Assembly (NCBI GenBank): GCA_030374805.1
Contig: JARGSG010000001.1
Span: forward strand, 496,001 to 560,000
Reading direction: 5' to 3'
Origin: Gracilaria gracilis
Taxonomy: Eukaryota; Rhodophyta; Florideophyceae; Gracilariales; Gracilariaceae
Length of the DNA stretch: 64,000 nt
Under the pieces are notes generated by a model. That model ran no database searches and had not been told where the DNA came from. It saw only the letters and a program-made list of their open reading frames with translations. Shown one piece after another: positions 39,180 through 49,304 of this stretch. The first letter of the stretch is position 1; every line of letters begins with the position of its first letter. Position numbers and translations under genes: made by a program.

Positions 39180-40364
39180 TCACCCGATTCCCCTTTCTGA
39201 AGGCCCCGATGACGACGCACCGCCGTGATGAAAGCGCGGATCGAGAGGGGGAGGAGGTTGCAAACCCTCTCGATACCCCGATTCGTATCGCCGAATTCGT
39301 TCTTCCAGCGCGCCCCTCAGCGTGCGTCGAGACACAGGTCGCTTCTTCTTCTGCCCGGGTAGCCTCGACGGCACCAGAAGCTCCTTCTCGCTCTGATCTA
39401 CGGCGGTGACCGCCGCCATGTCGTACACATATGAGGAATCCACAGCCGGAGACTGTGTTAGTTGTAGCAGTAGCAGACTCACAATGGCGCGACATACTTC
39501 ACCTTTGAAGAGCTCAAAATCGGCCACCACAGGCCTTTCGCTGATGACGGCGCGCGTGAGGGTCTGCCAACGTTGCTCATTCTGTTCGGTATCCATCGAC
39601 TGCAGCCACGGCGTCATAAAGTCGACCGCTTTGTCCTCACGTGGCATTCCGCGCGTCTCCCTCACGTCGGTGTCCATCACAACCTGGGGAGGAGTGACAT
39701 TGTGACAAAATTGTTGCGCAAAGCGACGTGCTCTAAGGACGTGAACATCGTCAAGCTGAGGAACGCGCGCATAGAAGGGTAAAAAATTGTTCTGGATCAT
39801 CTCCAGCTCCATGTTAGTGGCTTGGATGCCAAACTGTGCAGGCGTGAGCGACGGAACTACGCTCTCTGGCTGCCACTGGGGTATGGGTGATTCGGTGAAT
39901 AACAATCGGGCTTGAAACTCTGAATACGCTGCTAACACGAACGCCAAGTCCAAAAACCACATTAAAGAGTTCTTCTTTACATCGTGACGACGCTGCCACG
40001 AGTAAACACTGCGGATACGAGTCTTAACGGTATCCTCCGGTACGGAGGAGTGACGTCGACGCTCGGCTTGAATGTAGGTCTGTTCGACGATTTCCCACAC
40101 GACTTGGTCCTTGAGTTTGTGAAGCTCAGAGATGGAGCTTACTAGGTGCGCTAAACGAATGTCGGCGATGATGGTTCGCCACGGAGCTCCGAAAGTCCAC
40201 ATGTTAAAAGAGCGCAGTTCATCACTCCAGTTACCCCACTCGTAGTGTCCACGCCCAGGGCGGTCGCTGGAGGAGGCGGCGTCTATCCAGCGCGGGAGCA
40301 CGTTGATGCCAAGCAGAAAGTTTTGTACACAGGTTTGGAGCCTCTCTGGAGATGCTACGCGCAT
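39180..40364 (-). CDS. Hypothetical 394-aa protein, family not recognised
   Basis: 394 aa from the ATG at 40364; the frame is open to a TTG at 40535 with a leader of hydrophobic and Ser/Pro residues, so a longer protein from a spliced start is possible. The region 1-330 looks like a folded, mostly helical domain rich in Trp, with blocks such as LLGINVLPRWIDAASSS, HYEWGNWSDELRSFNMW and WQRRHDVKKNSLMWFLDLAF. The last 60 residues are basic and disordered (GQKKKRPVSRRTLRG, then Pro/Gly-rich). No catalytic motif, signal peptide or membrane segment. The frame has amino-acid composition and length beyond chance. It may be lineage-specific. Just upstream begins a strongly G-rich (C-rich on this strand) tract. 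Confidence 0.6.
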   Translation of the reverse strand: MRVASPERLQTCVQNFLLGINVLPRWIDAASSSDRPGRGHYEWGNWSDELRSFNMWTFGAPWRTIIADIRLAHLVSSISELHKLKDQVVWEIVEQTYIQAERRRHSSVPEDTVKTRIRSVYSWQRRHDVKKNSLMWFLDLAFVLAAYSEFQARLLFTESPIPQWQPESVVPSLTPAQFGIQATNMELEMIQNNFLPFYARVPQLDDVHVLRARRFAQQFCHNVTPPQVVMDTDVRETRGMPREDKAVDFMTPWLQSMDTEQNEQRWQTLTRAVISERPVVADFELFKGEVCRAIVSLLLLQLTQSPAVDSSYVYDMAAVTAVDQSEKELLVPSRLPGQKKKRPVSRRTLRGALEERIRRYESGYREGLQPPPPLDPRFHHGGASSSGPSERGIG

Positions 40365-40559
40365 CGCACGACGGCTAGCTCGTCCGATGCGCGGTTGTGG
40401 ATGGAGGCAACTCTGAAAGGGGGATGAAGACGGGGTGAGAAGGGAATAGTAGGCTCGAGAGGGTAAGCGGGGGAGAGAATAGAGAGAGTGGACACGAAGA
40501 AGTGCGGCGTAGCGTAATACAGGAGAGGGTGACAATAATATAAAGAGGAGAAGGAAAAC

Positions 40560-40982
40560 ATACGTTGTCGTGGGGGAGAGGTGTGGGGACGGGGGGGCGG
40601 GGGGTTTCGGGGGTGGAGTGGGGTGTAAGGAGAGAAGGAAGCAGTGGAGCTTTGGGAGGGGGAGGTGTAGAGGGCCGGTGGGGTAAGGGTGGATGGTACG
40701 GTAGAGGGGGGGGGCGTGGGAAGGGGGGCGGGGGAAGGGGGGCGGGGGGTCTAGTGGATAGATGGGAGTGGTAGGGGATGAGGGGGGGCGGGGTGGGGCG
40801 GGGGGGTTACGGAAAGGTCGAGGATATAATAAGGGGGGTTGAGGTTTGGGAATGGAGATGAGGAAAGCAACAATGCGGGGGATAAAGAGTAGATATATAG
40901 TGTTGGCTCGGACGTGGAGGGGTGTGTACGGGTAGGGGGCTACGAGAGGTGGGGGGTAGGGGGGAGGTGTGGTGGGAGGGAG

Positions 40983-41013
<31 letters not shown>

Positions 41014-41430
41014 AGGGTGTGAGTGCGGGGGAGAGTAGCAGTTGTTGAGAAGTAGCGTGTGGGCTACGGGCAATGGCGGTACAGTGGGGGGATACCGAGA
41101 AGCGCACGAGTGGGGCGGGAGGTGAGGTACAGGTACAGCGAATAAAATGGATCGGGAGGTACGCGTATGGCGAGATAGGCTGGCGATGGGCGGGGCGCCA
41201 GGGCGGGCATTGCGGGGGCTGGGGGAATATTTTTGCGGGACAGCGGGCAAGGCGGGCGGCGATGAGGGCGAAGGGGTTCCCCCAGGGAAGAGTTAGTTGG
41301 CGGTGGTTCGGTGGTTGGAACGACGTCGCCGAGGCGGGAGCGGTGGCGATGGGGATGGGTAAGCGATCAGCGTGGGCAAAAGTGTAAGTCGGGGCGCGGT
41401 AAGTGGGGGAGGGAGGGAGGGAGTCCACAG
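40560..41430 (+). repeat. Strand-asymmetric G-rich tract with poly(G)28
   Basis: Purine-rich on the plus strand, full of GGGG runs separated by one to four bases. An uninterrupted run of 28 G occupies 40986-41013. Such sequence can form G-quadruplexes on the plus strand. No unit repeats regularly, so it is not a telomere or simple satellite. Confidence 0.7.
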
Positions 41431-41459
41431 GACGGTGGAACAATAGCGATGCATGTACC

Positions 41460-41966
41460 AGTAAGATAGATACGGCGCACGCAAGCGCGCGGCGCGCGGC
41501 GCGCGCGGAGGTTGCGCGAGCCGCGCACGGTGGCAAGTGGCGGCGCGGGCGTGGCGCTGGTTGATGGATGAGTGCTTGCCGCGCGCATACAGCGCTGACC
41601 ACTGGCGCGCAGCACGTGTGTCAAGCAATTGCTCCGCCGCTGCGGCGGCGTGCACGCCACGCATCATGCGCCCGCGCAGCCGCGCCGCAGTTGAGCGTGT
41701 TCGCGCGGCGCGCCGCCGCGCCACGGCCGCCGCGCGCGCGCGCAGTGCACGCTGTAAACGGCGCGCCGCCGGCGCGTGCTGCCGCCCGCCCCTGAGCGGT
41801 GCGCACAATTCACCGCGCCGCCTCAAATCAAAGCGCCGCGCGAGCGCTGTCGGATCATCCATGAGGCAGCGCCCGCCGTCCGCCAAACTGCTGCGCGCGC
41901 CCGCAAAACAACAAACACACGCGCACGCCGCTCCCGGCTCCCTGTGCCACCCGCGCACGCTGTGCC
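41460..41966. other. CGCG-rich island upstream of the aspartic protease
   Basis: Dense in GCGCGC, with CGCTGTAAACGGCGCGC at 41750-41766, a variant of the motif seen at 17971 and 52743. Located 220-730 bp before the protease start, it probably belongs to the promoter region. The function of the motif is unknown. Confidence 0.4.
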
Positions 41967-42189
41967 AGTTGTAAGCAATGGCCACGCGCTCCACGTGTCA
42001 CTGCTGCGCCCCTAATCCTACTCCGCATTTGCGCCGCGCATGGTTGCCGCCGTGGCGTCAGCACGGCGCTCCTCTCAGCTCCATCTTCAGCAGCCCCGCA
42101 CCCGCTCGCCTGCTGACGTGCCCCGTCGCGCCCATGCCTTCGCTTCGCCGCTGCCGCTGCCGCCGCCGCCGCCGTCGCCCGCCCCCATC

Positions 42190-43929
42190 ATGAGCGTCCT
42201 CCGTCTCCCCGCGTTGCTCGGGCTGCTCGCGCTCGTAGCGCTTCCCATTGCCGCGCTTCGCGTCTCGCTCCCGCTCGAGGTCAGCCCGCCGCGCAAGCGC
42301 GCCGCGTCGTCGCGCGGCCTGCCTCCCGTCCTGCGCCTGTTCGAGCCCAACTTGCCCAACGTTTCGCGTTCGGTTTCTGTCGATTTGCTGGGCGGAATCA
42401 CCGCTGTGGGAGAGTATTACACCCGCATTCTGGTTGGCGGCCAGCCGCTTCGCGTCCAGATCGATACCGGCTCGTCCACTCTCGCGTTGCCTGTGGCCGG
42501 TTGCTCCAAATGTCTTCCCACCGATCAGCGCTACAATCCACGCGTTTCCACTTCGCAACATGTGCGTACCGTCTCGTGTGTACATGAATTGTGTCAGCCT
42601 GACATGTGCAACTCGCATCACTGTGGCGCTTGTTCGGCCACTGACGCCTGCTGCGCCGAACACAACCACCAGGCCTGTGCGTTTCGACTTTCGTACGGCG
42701 ATGGAAGCTACGCGAGAGGTGAGCTCATGATTGACACGCTTACTTGGGGAAACATCTCCGCACCAGTTGTGTTTGGCGGTATTCTTGATGACAGTTCTGA
42801 TTTTCAGCGCGATATGGTCGATGGAATTCTCGGCATGGCGTACAAATCGCTCGCCTGTAACCCTACATGCGTTGAGCCCCCTCTTCAACAGATGGTCAAG
42901 GCGGGCGTCATTCCGGACAGTTTTTCCATCTGCGTCACTCCGCGAGGCGGTCGACTAATACTTGGCGACTACGATCCGTCGCTAGGTATGTCGCCGCCAA
43001 AATACGTACCGCTTGCGCTCTCGGATCCACCGTCCTACTACACCATGAACGTCTCAAATGTAGTCACGGTTGGCGATCGGCAGCTTAGTATTCCTAACTT
43101 ACATTCCGGCATTCTCGACAGCGGTACTACTCTTGTTGTTGTATCTGAGACTACTTTCATTCTCATACTGGATCACATGATGCGACATCACTGTGATGTA
43201 AAAGGAATGTGCGACGATCATTCCTGGTTTATGTCCTCTGTTTGTACACCGCTTCCTGACGAAGAACTCCGGAAAATGCCCTCTTTTGTGTTCCACCTCG
43301 GATCAAACGGCGAGTTTGACATGGAGCTACGGCCCGAGGATTACATGTTACCATACAACAAGCCCGGTCGTGCGGGATATCGCTGTGTTGGATTCATGTC
43401 TATGAAAGAAATGCAAGATGGAACTGATATCATTTTTGGAAACACCATGATGCAGCGCTACGTCACACACTATGATCGCGCGAACAAACGTCTTGGATTT
43501 GCAGAGTCTGTACGGGATTGCGGTGCCGTCATCAACTGTTCCTCTTATACACAATGCAGGGAGTGTGCTGCAGCGGCGCCGCAGTGTACGTTTGACTATC
43601 GTTCGCACACATGTCACCAATCTCCGCAGACCCGTGGTATCGTACCGTACCCGCAATGTACTGGTGCTTCTTGTATGTGTCGATTGGGACCCCAGGCCCC
43701 TCTGGTCTTCGGAGTCGTCGCAGGGCTTGTCAGCGCACTCGTTACGGGGTTGCTCACTCTGCTTGTTATAATCCTCTATAGTCGGCGCGGCTTAAACGCG
43801 GCCATGCAGGAGCACCCACCCGCTTATTCATTAGCGGGCGGTGATGACCTGGATGATGATCTAGAAGACTTTGGTGATCAGCAATACGTTCAACCAAAGA
43901 AGAAATACATGCCAGTCCCCACAGAATGA
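42190..43929 (+). CDS. Type I membrane pepsin-like aspartic protease
   Basis: 579 aa from the ATG at 42190, chosen because it starts a clean signal peptide (MSVLRLPALLGLLALVALP); an ATG at 42040 would put 50 Pro/Arg-rich residues before it. The A1 protease domain has both catalytic motifs, DTGSS (Asp92) and DSGTT (Asp310), a flap-like LSYGDGSYARGEL, VDGILGMAY, and IIFGNTMMQRYVTHYDR. A Cys-rich insert lies at about 105-165. After the protease come a small Cys-rich module (about 444-476, CGAVINCSSYTQCREC) resembling a PSI or EGF-like fold, a transmembrane helix (503-530), and a cytoplasmic tail with PPAY (543-546) and an acidic stretch DDLDDDLED. The layout points to a cell-surface or vacuolar/endosomal protease; PPxY suggests WW-domain or NEDD4-type sorting (inference). 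Single exon. Confidence 0.87.
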   Translation: MSVLRLPALLGLLALVALPIAALRVSLPLEVSPPRKRAASSRGLPPVLRLFEPNLPNVSRSVSVDLLGGITAVGEYYTRILVGGQPLRVQIDTGSSTLALPVAGCSKCLPTDQRYNPRVSTSQHVRTVSCVHELCQPDMCNSHHCGACSATDACCAEHNHQACAFRLSYGDGSYARGELMIDTLTWGNISAPVVFGGILDDSSDFQRDMVDGILGMAYKSLACNPTCVEPPLQQMVKAGVIPDSFSICVTPRGGRLILGDYDPSLGMSPPKYVPLALSDPPSYYTMNVSNVVTVGDRQLSIPNLHSGILDSGTTLVVVSETTFILILDHMMRHHCDVKGMCDDHSWFMSSVCTPLPDEELRKMPSFVFHLGSNGEFDMELRPEDYMLPYNKPGRAGYRCVGFMSMKEMQDGTDIIFGNTMMQRYVTHYDRANKRLGFAESVRDCGAVINCSSYTQCRECAAAAPQCTFDYRSHTCHQSPQTRGIVPYPQCTGASCMCRLGPQAPLVFGVVAGLVSALVTGLLTLLVIILYSRRGLNAAMQEHPPAYSLAGGDDLDDDLEDFGDQQYVQPKKKYMPVPTE

Positions 43930-45261
43930 GGCAATTGATGCACTAGATGTGCAAAAGCATACAGCTTTCTGTTTGAGGTCGTTCGTATGTGAGACTAACT
44001 CTATTTGTGCTCTTGGTGTCTTGGTGTCTTGCAAATGGATATCTCGGTCACCTTCGTGAATGTATGATTGGTGTTAATTGCTTTGTTCATTTTGTTACCC
44101 AGGGAATGGTGAGACCCATAAGGCTCCGAAATGGAACATATCCATGTTCGGCGATAGAGGTCTCGTGGAGCCAAAGGCAGGTTAATTGGGTCGACAGGTC
44201 ATCAAGAGCGCATTGATTATCTAATAATATCATTTGGCTTTGTCGAAAGGCAGTAGCTATGTGCACATGCTGTTCTCTAGAAGTAGAAGTCCGAACGCGT
44301 ACAGATTCAGCGTTTTGTCATTATTCTTGGGATAGGCGGACGGCAATGAGTCTGCAGGAATAACAGGACAGAAATGGGATGGGTCCCGAAAGTTTTCTCT
44401 CGGATTCTGGTAAGGAATTCAAACATGTCTTGTACCCATCGCATCGTTTATTTGTTTATATTCATTTGCAAGAAATGTAGCTGTATCTTTGTACGTAGGG
44501 ATACTGGTCAAGTGCGAGGGGGTATCGTAAGGTCTGGTGCGACATTTCGATAGTTCAAGGGTGTACCGGGCACATCGACGTCAAGAGATATCTATGAGGG
44601 TAGATATGCCTTGTGCTTAACTGAGAATGCGGTCTTATGCCAAAAAAAGTCGGCTTGTCAAACCACGGAGTCGCACCTAGAATTAGCAGCACTTTCGAAC
44701 TGCATGAAAACTATATCAAACAATGGAGACGAGCATCCTGCAGCAATAGGGGTTATTTGCTAGCGAAGGGGGCACGTGGAGTGTGACGGTATCTAGTCGA
44801 CTAGCGAGGTTCGAGCGATCGTTGGAGCATCGAAGAGCAATATCTTTAGATGATTCCTGTGTCAAAGATGTTCGTCTCTCGGAGAGTGCGAAAATTTTAA
44901 TTGCAAATCTGTATATCTAGCTAGGGCCTCAATGATTGTGTCTGGCATTTCGATACGGGTTGTTTTCAGAGGCCTGAGGCCTCCCACATGTTATACAGAG
45001 TACCTTCCTCTGATCTCAACGAGATCATTTAATGCTTCAATAAAGCCGCGTGGTTGTTTAGCCGGTCTCCTTCCTGTTCAAGTCTGGAACTCACAGCGAT
45101 TGGTAAGCAGGTCGGCAGCGACGAACTCCCAAGAGGTCGTGATCTCCTTAGCCGAACGTGCTATACGGTCGAAATCTGTTGGTGCTGGATCAAAACCCGC
45201 AGTTCCAGAACTCCGCGCTCCTTTCAGTCTATGTTTGGCTGGTTGTTTTTAAACTGAAGAT
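43930..45261. other. Intergenic between protease and GlyRS
   Basis: 1.33 kb with no supported gene. An open frame of 106 codons at 44932-45252 runs up to the GlyRS start but looks like leader sequence. A TAGCTAGG-type AT-rich stretch lies near 44900-44930. Confidence 0.45.
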
Positions 45262-48200
45262 ATGGCTCGTTTTGCGTTCGGCTTTGCTCCAACTGTTAAT
45301 ACCGTTCTTCGCCGACCCTCCCCTATCTTACGCAAGCTTTCAGTATCTCGTCAATCTTCCGTTCGAAGATGTGCGCAGTTCCGTATCACGTGCGCTGTCA
45401 CCACGTCTCCAGATAAGGCGTCGCCGCCCCCAACTATATCTCCCGAAGTGAAAGTTCCGTTGACGTTTCAAGATGCCCTTCTTCGATTGCAGCAATACTG
45501 GTCTTCTAAAGGATGCATTGTTTGGCATCCATATAATCATGAAGTCGGTGCAGGGACAATGAATCCGGCAACATTTCTTCGCGTATTGGGTCCCGAGCCT
45601 TGGTCTGTTGCGTACGACGAACCATCAATACGACCAGATGATTCGCGATATGGAGAGAACCCAAATCGTTTGCAGCGACATACTCAGTTTCAGGTCATAA
45701 TTAAGCCTGCTCCTGACTGTGCCCAAGAGCTCGTCGTGGGCTCTTATCACGCCCTTGGGATAGATACATGCAAGCATGATGTTCGCTTCGTGGAAGACAA
45801 CTGGGAATCCCCGGCCTTAGGTGCTTGGGGCTTAGGCTGGGAAGTATGGCTCGATGGGATGGAAGTCACTCAGTTCACTTACTTTCAGCAAGCGGGCGGA
45901 ATGTCATTGGATTCTGTTGCGGTTGAGATAACCTACGGCTTAGAGAGGATTATTATGGCCTTGCAAGGGAAAGAACACTTTAAGGACATCACATTCGCAC
46001 CTGGAATAAGTTATGGAGAAATATTCAGTCAGAGCGAGCGGGAAATGAGCATCTACAACCTTGATGTCGCGGACGTTCAACGTAATAACCAAATGTTCGA
46101 TATATACGAACGTGAAGCGAATATGCTTCTGGCGAAGGGACTTCCAGTGCCAGCATACAATTACCTGCTAAAGGCCAGTCATACCTTTAATGTTCTCGAT
46201 GCGCGTGGAGCTATCGGTGTGACCGAACGTGCCCGATACTTTCAACGAATGCGAGCCCTCGCGCGAGATGCTGCCAAACTGTGGCTCCAGAGCAGAGAGG
46301 AAAACGGCTTTCCTCTTCGGAAGAGTGACCCAATATCATTCGATGAGAAGCCACCAGCTGGTTTCTGCGGCGAAACAGCTGTTGCTGGCACTTCAGACTT
46401 GGTTTTCGAGATTGGTGTTGAGGAACTGCCTTCTTCTGATGTGAACGACGCTGTAGCACAGGTGCGGAAACTGATCAATGGCATCCTTAGTGAGGCTCAA
46501 CTTTCTTTTTCCTCGATTGATGTCAATGGAACGCCACGCCGTATCACTACATATATCAGAGACTTGCAAACCCGCCAAAATGATGAGGTAAAAAGTGTTC
46601 GAGGTCCACCACTACGAGCGGCCTTAAAGGACGGGAATCCTACAAAGGCCGCCACTGGCTTTATGAGGTCTCAGGGTGTCACGAGCGAGGAAGACGTGAC
46701 GTACGACGAAGAAAAGGGATACATGTACGCTGTTGTACAGAAGACCGGTAGATCCGCAGTCGATGTTCTGGGCGAATCGATTCCGTCGTCTTTGTTAGGA
46801 AAACTAAGTTTTAAGAAAACAATGCGCTGGAATGAATCTGGTGTCTCTTTTTCGAGGCCTATTCGATGGCTTCTATGTTTATTCGGTGACCAGATTGTTC
46901 CCTTTGACTATGCTGGCGTGCAGACCTCCAACGTAACACGGTCGCTCAGGGAAAGCAACGGGTTTGCTTCTGAGGTCATCGTCAAAAGCGCGTCTGATTA
47001 CCATGATGTATTGAAGGATTTGCAAATAGAGTTGCCCGGAGAGAATCGAGCTTCTCGAATACGAAAACAGGCATCGCATCTGGCATCCAAAGTCGGCGGA
47101 AGAGTTCCGAAGAAGTATATGGAAGGGGGTTTGCTAGATGAAGTTAAGGATCTTGTGGAGAATCCAATTCCCCTTCTTGGGTATTTTGACTCTCGCTTCC
47201 TCAATATACCTGAAGAAGTACTCATCACGGTTATGACCAAGCATCAAAGATACCTACCAATTGTTGATGAAGTACATGGCAATCTTCTCAACTGCTTCGT
47301 CACTGTTGCCAACGGCGATGCGAAGATGGTGGATGTAGCCGCGATTCGCAAAGGCAACGAAGCTGTACTCCGTGCAAGATACTCTGATGCCGCATTTTTC
47401 TATGAAAAAGACACAGAAGGAAAGAAACTTGGCGACTTTGTTCCCAAGCTTTCTGGACTCATGTTTCAGGAGGCTCTTGGGTCAATGTTTGACAAGGTGA
47501 ACAGAGTCAAGTTATTAACTCCCAAGCTTTGCCAGATAGTTGGTGTCTCAGAACGAGATGGCGAGATAGCGGATCAAGGGGCTGCTCTGTACAAGGCTGA
47601 TCTAGCGACAGCCATGGTCGTGGAAATGACATCCCTTGCCGGTACAATGGGGCGGCATTACGCTTTCAAATCTGGAGAGGTTTCTCCTGAGGTCTCTGAC
47701 GTCATTTTTGAAGCTGCCCTTCCTCGATTTAGCGGTGACGAAGTTGCAAAGTCGACAGCTGGGGCTGTTCTTTCAGTGGCCGATCGATTTGATTCACTGG
47801 TCTCTCTTTTCGCAGTTGGTCTGATGCCAAAGTCTACAGCTGATCCATTTGCGTTACGAAGGGCAGCTTTGGGCATTGTGCAGACGTTGCTCGAGAATGA
47901 TATCGACATTGACATTATTGATGGAACCCAAACTGCTGCTGAAATCGTTAGTAGCACAACTAAGGTATCCGTTTCCTCCACCGTATGTGACGCAGTGACA
48001 GAGTTCGTTTCCAAACGATTAGAGGGATACCTGCTGGACAACAGACGATTTCCGGATGATGTCGTGAAAGCCGTGTTTGCAATACCCAGGAATTCAAGGA
48101 GTCCAGTTGCTGCCGTAAAACTTTGTGAAAGCCTTGTGACCCAACAGAATGAAAATGCAAACAAGCTTTCCATTGCACAAGAAGCATATTCCCGAGCCTC

Positions 48201-48540
48201 TCGACTGTTAAAATCTGTGAAGGGGTATTCAACTCAAGAACTGTTTGGTGCTTCTGTGAAGGAAGAGCTCTTCGAATGCGGTGAAGAACATTCTTTGTGG
48301 AACGCGTTGAAAGATCTGGAAGAAGACGATCCTTCCGTTGCTTTCTCTGATTACGGTGCTTTGGTTCCAAAGAAGATTGACCAGCTGTGCGGCATAAAAG
48401 AAGCCATAGACTCTTTCTTTGACAACGTGTTTGTGAACAGTGAAGATGAAAACTTACGAAGGAATCGGCTTGCAATTTGTTCAAGAATTGTCTTCATATT
48501 GAGCGATCTTTTTGATATGTCCCATTTGAGGACAATGTAA
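45262..48540 (+). CDS. Organellar glycyl-tRNA synthetase, fused alpha-beta bacterial type
   Basis: 1092 aa from a true ATG, single exon. A leader of about 65 residues rich in Arg and Ser fits plastid (and possibly mitochondrial) import. Residues 70-355 are the alpha (GlyQ) chain: [54 protein letters not shown] and [18 protein letters not shown]. After a linker near 360-375, residues of about 380-1092 are the beta (GlyS) chain: [70 protein letters not shown] and [14 protein letters not shown]. Fused alpha-beta GlyRS is the type found in plant plastids (EDD1) and derives from bacteria, distinct from the eukaryotic alpha2 enzyme. The C-terminal anticodon-binding region is complete. Confidence 0.94.
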   Translation: MARFAFGFAPTVNTVLRRPSPILRKLSVSRQSSVRRCAQFRITCAVTTSPDKASPPPTISPEVKVPLTFQDALLRLQQYWSSKGCIVWHPYNHEVGAGTMNPATFLRVLGPEPWSVAYDEPSIRPDDSRYGENPNRLQRHTQFQVIIKPAPDCAQELVVGSYHALGIDTCKHDVRFVEDNWESPALGAWGLGWEVWLDGMEVTQFTYFQQAGGMSLDSVAVEITYGLERIIMALQGKEHFKDITFAPGISYGEIFSQSEREMSIYNLDVADVQRNNQMFDIYEREANMLLAKGLPVPAYNYLLKASHTFNVLDARGAIGVTERARYFQRMRALARDAAKLWLQSREENGFPLRKSDPISFDEKPPAGFCGETAVAGTSDLVFEIGVEELPSSDVNDAVAQVRKLINGILSEAQLSFSSIDVNGTPRRITTYIRDLQTRQNDEVKSVRGPPLRAALKDGNPTKAATGFMRSQGVTSEEDVTYDEEKGYMYAVVQKTGRSAVDVLGESIPSSLLGKLSFKKTMRWNESGVSFSRPIRWLLCLFGDQIVPFDYAGVQTSNVTRSLRESNGFASEVIVKSASDYHDVLKDLQIELPGENRASRIRKQASHLASKVGGRVPKKYMEGGLLDEVKDLVENPIPLLGYFDSRFLNIPEEVLITVMTKHQRYLPIVDEVHGNLLNCFVTVANGDAKMVDVAAIRKGNEAVLRARYSDAAFFYEKDTEGKKLGDFVPKLSGLMFQEALGSMFDKVNRVKLLTPKLCQIVGVSERDGEIADQGAALYKADLATAMVVEMTSLAGTMGRHYAFKSGEVSPEVSDVIFEAALPRFSGDEVAKSTAGAVLSVADRFDSLVSLFAVGLMPKSTADPFALRRAALGIVQTLLENDIDIDIIDGTQTAAEIVSSTTKVSVSSTVCDAVTEFVSKRLEGYLLDNRRFPDDVVKAVFAIPRNSRSPVAAVKLCESLVTQQNENANKLSIAQEAYSRASRLLKSVKGYSTQELFGASVKEELFECGEEHSLWNALKDLEEDDPSVAFSDYGALVPKKIDQLCGIKEAIDSFFDNVFVNSEDENLRRNRLAICSRIVFILSDLFDMSHLRTM

Positions 48541-49304
48541 AGAAGGTCACAAGAGATAACTTTGGCTTCCTCTGGCTCTTCTCCAACGCTTCTTCCGAAT
48601 ATGGGAGGTATCATACTACCGTCTTTGAATCGAAAATTTTGGTATCAATGGTTTGACAGATGATAGAGGTATTAGGAGCGAAATCCGCCGAAGAGAAGAG
48701 TTTCTTAAGAGCAAAGTAATCTTCCCTTGAGAGCATCAACGATATTATGGAAACTGGACTCTGGCTATTCTTCAAACATTTGAACAGATCATCGAGGAAA
48801 ATGTTGAATGAACGGTTGCCATGATAAGGATTCCATTGCTTAATCTGCAAAAGTGAATTCCATACCAAGAAGCACCCTTGCACAACATTGCTGGAAGAAC
48901 GTGTTGTAGGGGTCCGCAAGTGCTGGTCATAATCCTTGTGGCTGTTTTGAGATGGAGCGTTTGGCCACCGTATTGGTCATGGTACTTACATCACTAATTC
49001 AACCCTCCTAGGGAACGCCATGTAATAACATGTCTTGTGCTTGTACTATAATGGGGTCTATATGATAGGATTGGTCTTTGTATAACGTCATTAATTCATG
49101 TTGCGATTTACTGCCGCCCTGCACAGCTCGCTGCGAATTCCCCTGCTTTATGCACCCTCTTCACTTCTCCGGTTGAAGAGTGTCACTCAGCGTGTTCTTT
49201 TGCTTTGCGACAAGCTAGTTTCCTACACGGAGAGGACCTCCCGGAAGACATTTTTGAAGAAATAGAGCAAACTACGCCATCTTATTCCTTTGGCTTTGTC
49301 CAAG
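48541..49304. other. Intergenic upstream of the armadillo-repeat gene
   Basis: 764 bp. No supported gene. A short open frame of 55 codons from the ATG at 49099 (MLRFTAALHSSLRI, basic and amphipathic) ends at 49264 in front of the armadillo gene; it could be an upstream ORF or an unspliced first exon with a mitochondrial-type leader, but no clean splice pair was found. Confidence 0.35.

Larger units (their letters stand above)
40365..42189. other. Intergenic: G-rich tract followed by a GC island
   Basis: 1.8 kb between the hypothetical gene and the aspartic protease, which are divergent. The left half (about 40560-41430) is extremely G-rich on the plus strand with one run of 28 G. The right half (about 41460-42190) is a GCGC-dense island. 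All long open frames here are Gly/Arg or Pro/Ala/His-rich composition artefacts. Confidence 0.5.

Noticed and set aside
40986-41013. Poly(G) run as a telomere or chromosome end
   Set aside because: No repeating unit, and genes continue on both sides.
41293-41994. 233-codon and other frames in the GC island
   Set aside because: Arg/Ala/His-rich artefacts of CGCG composition with non-ATG starts.
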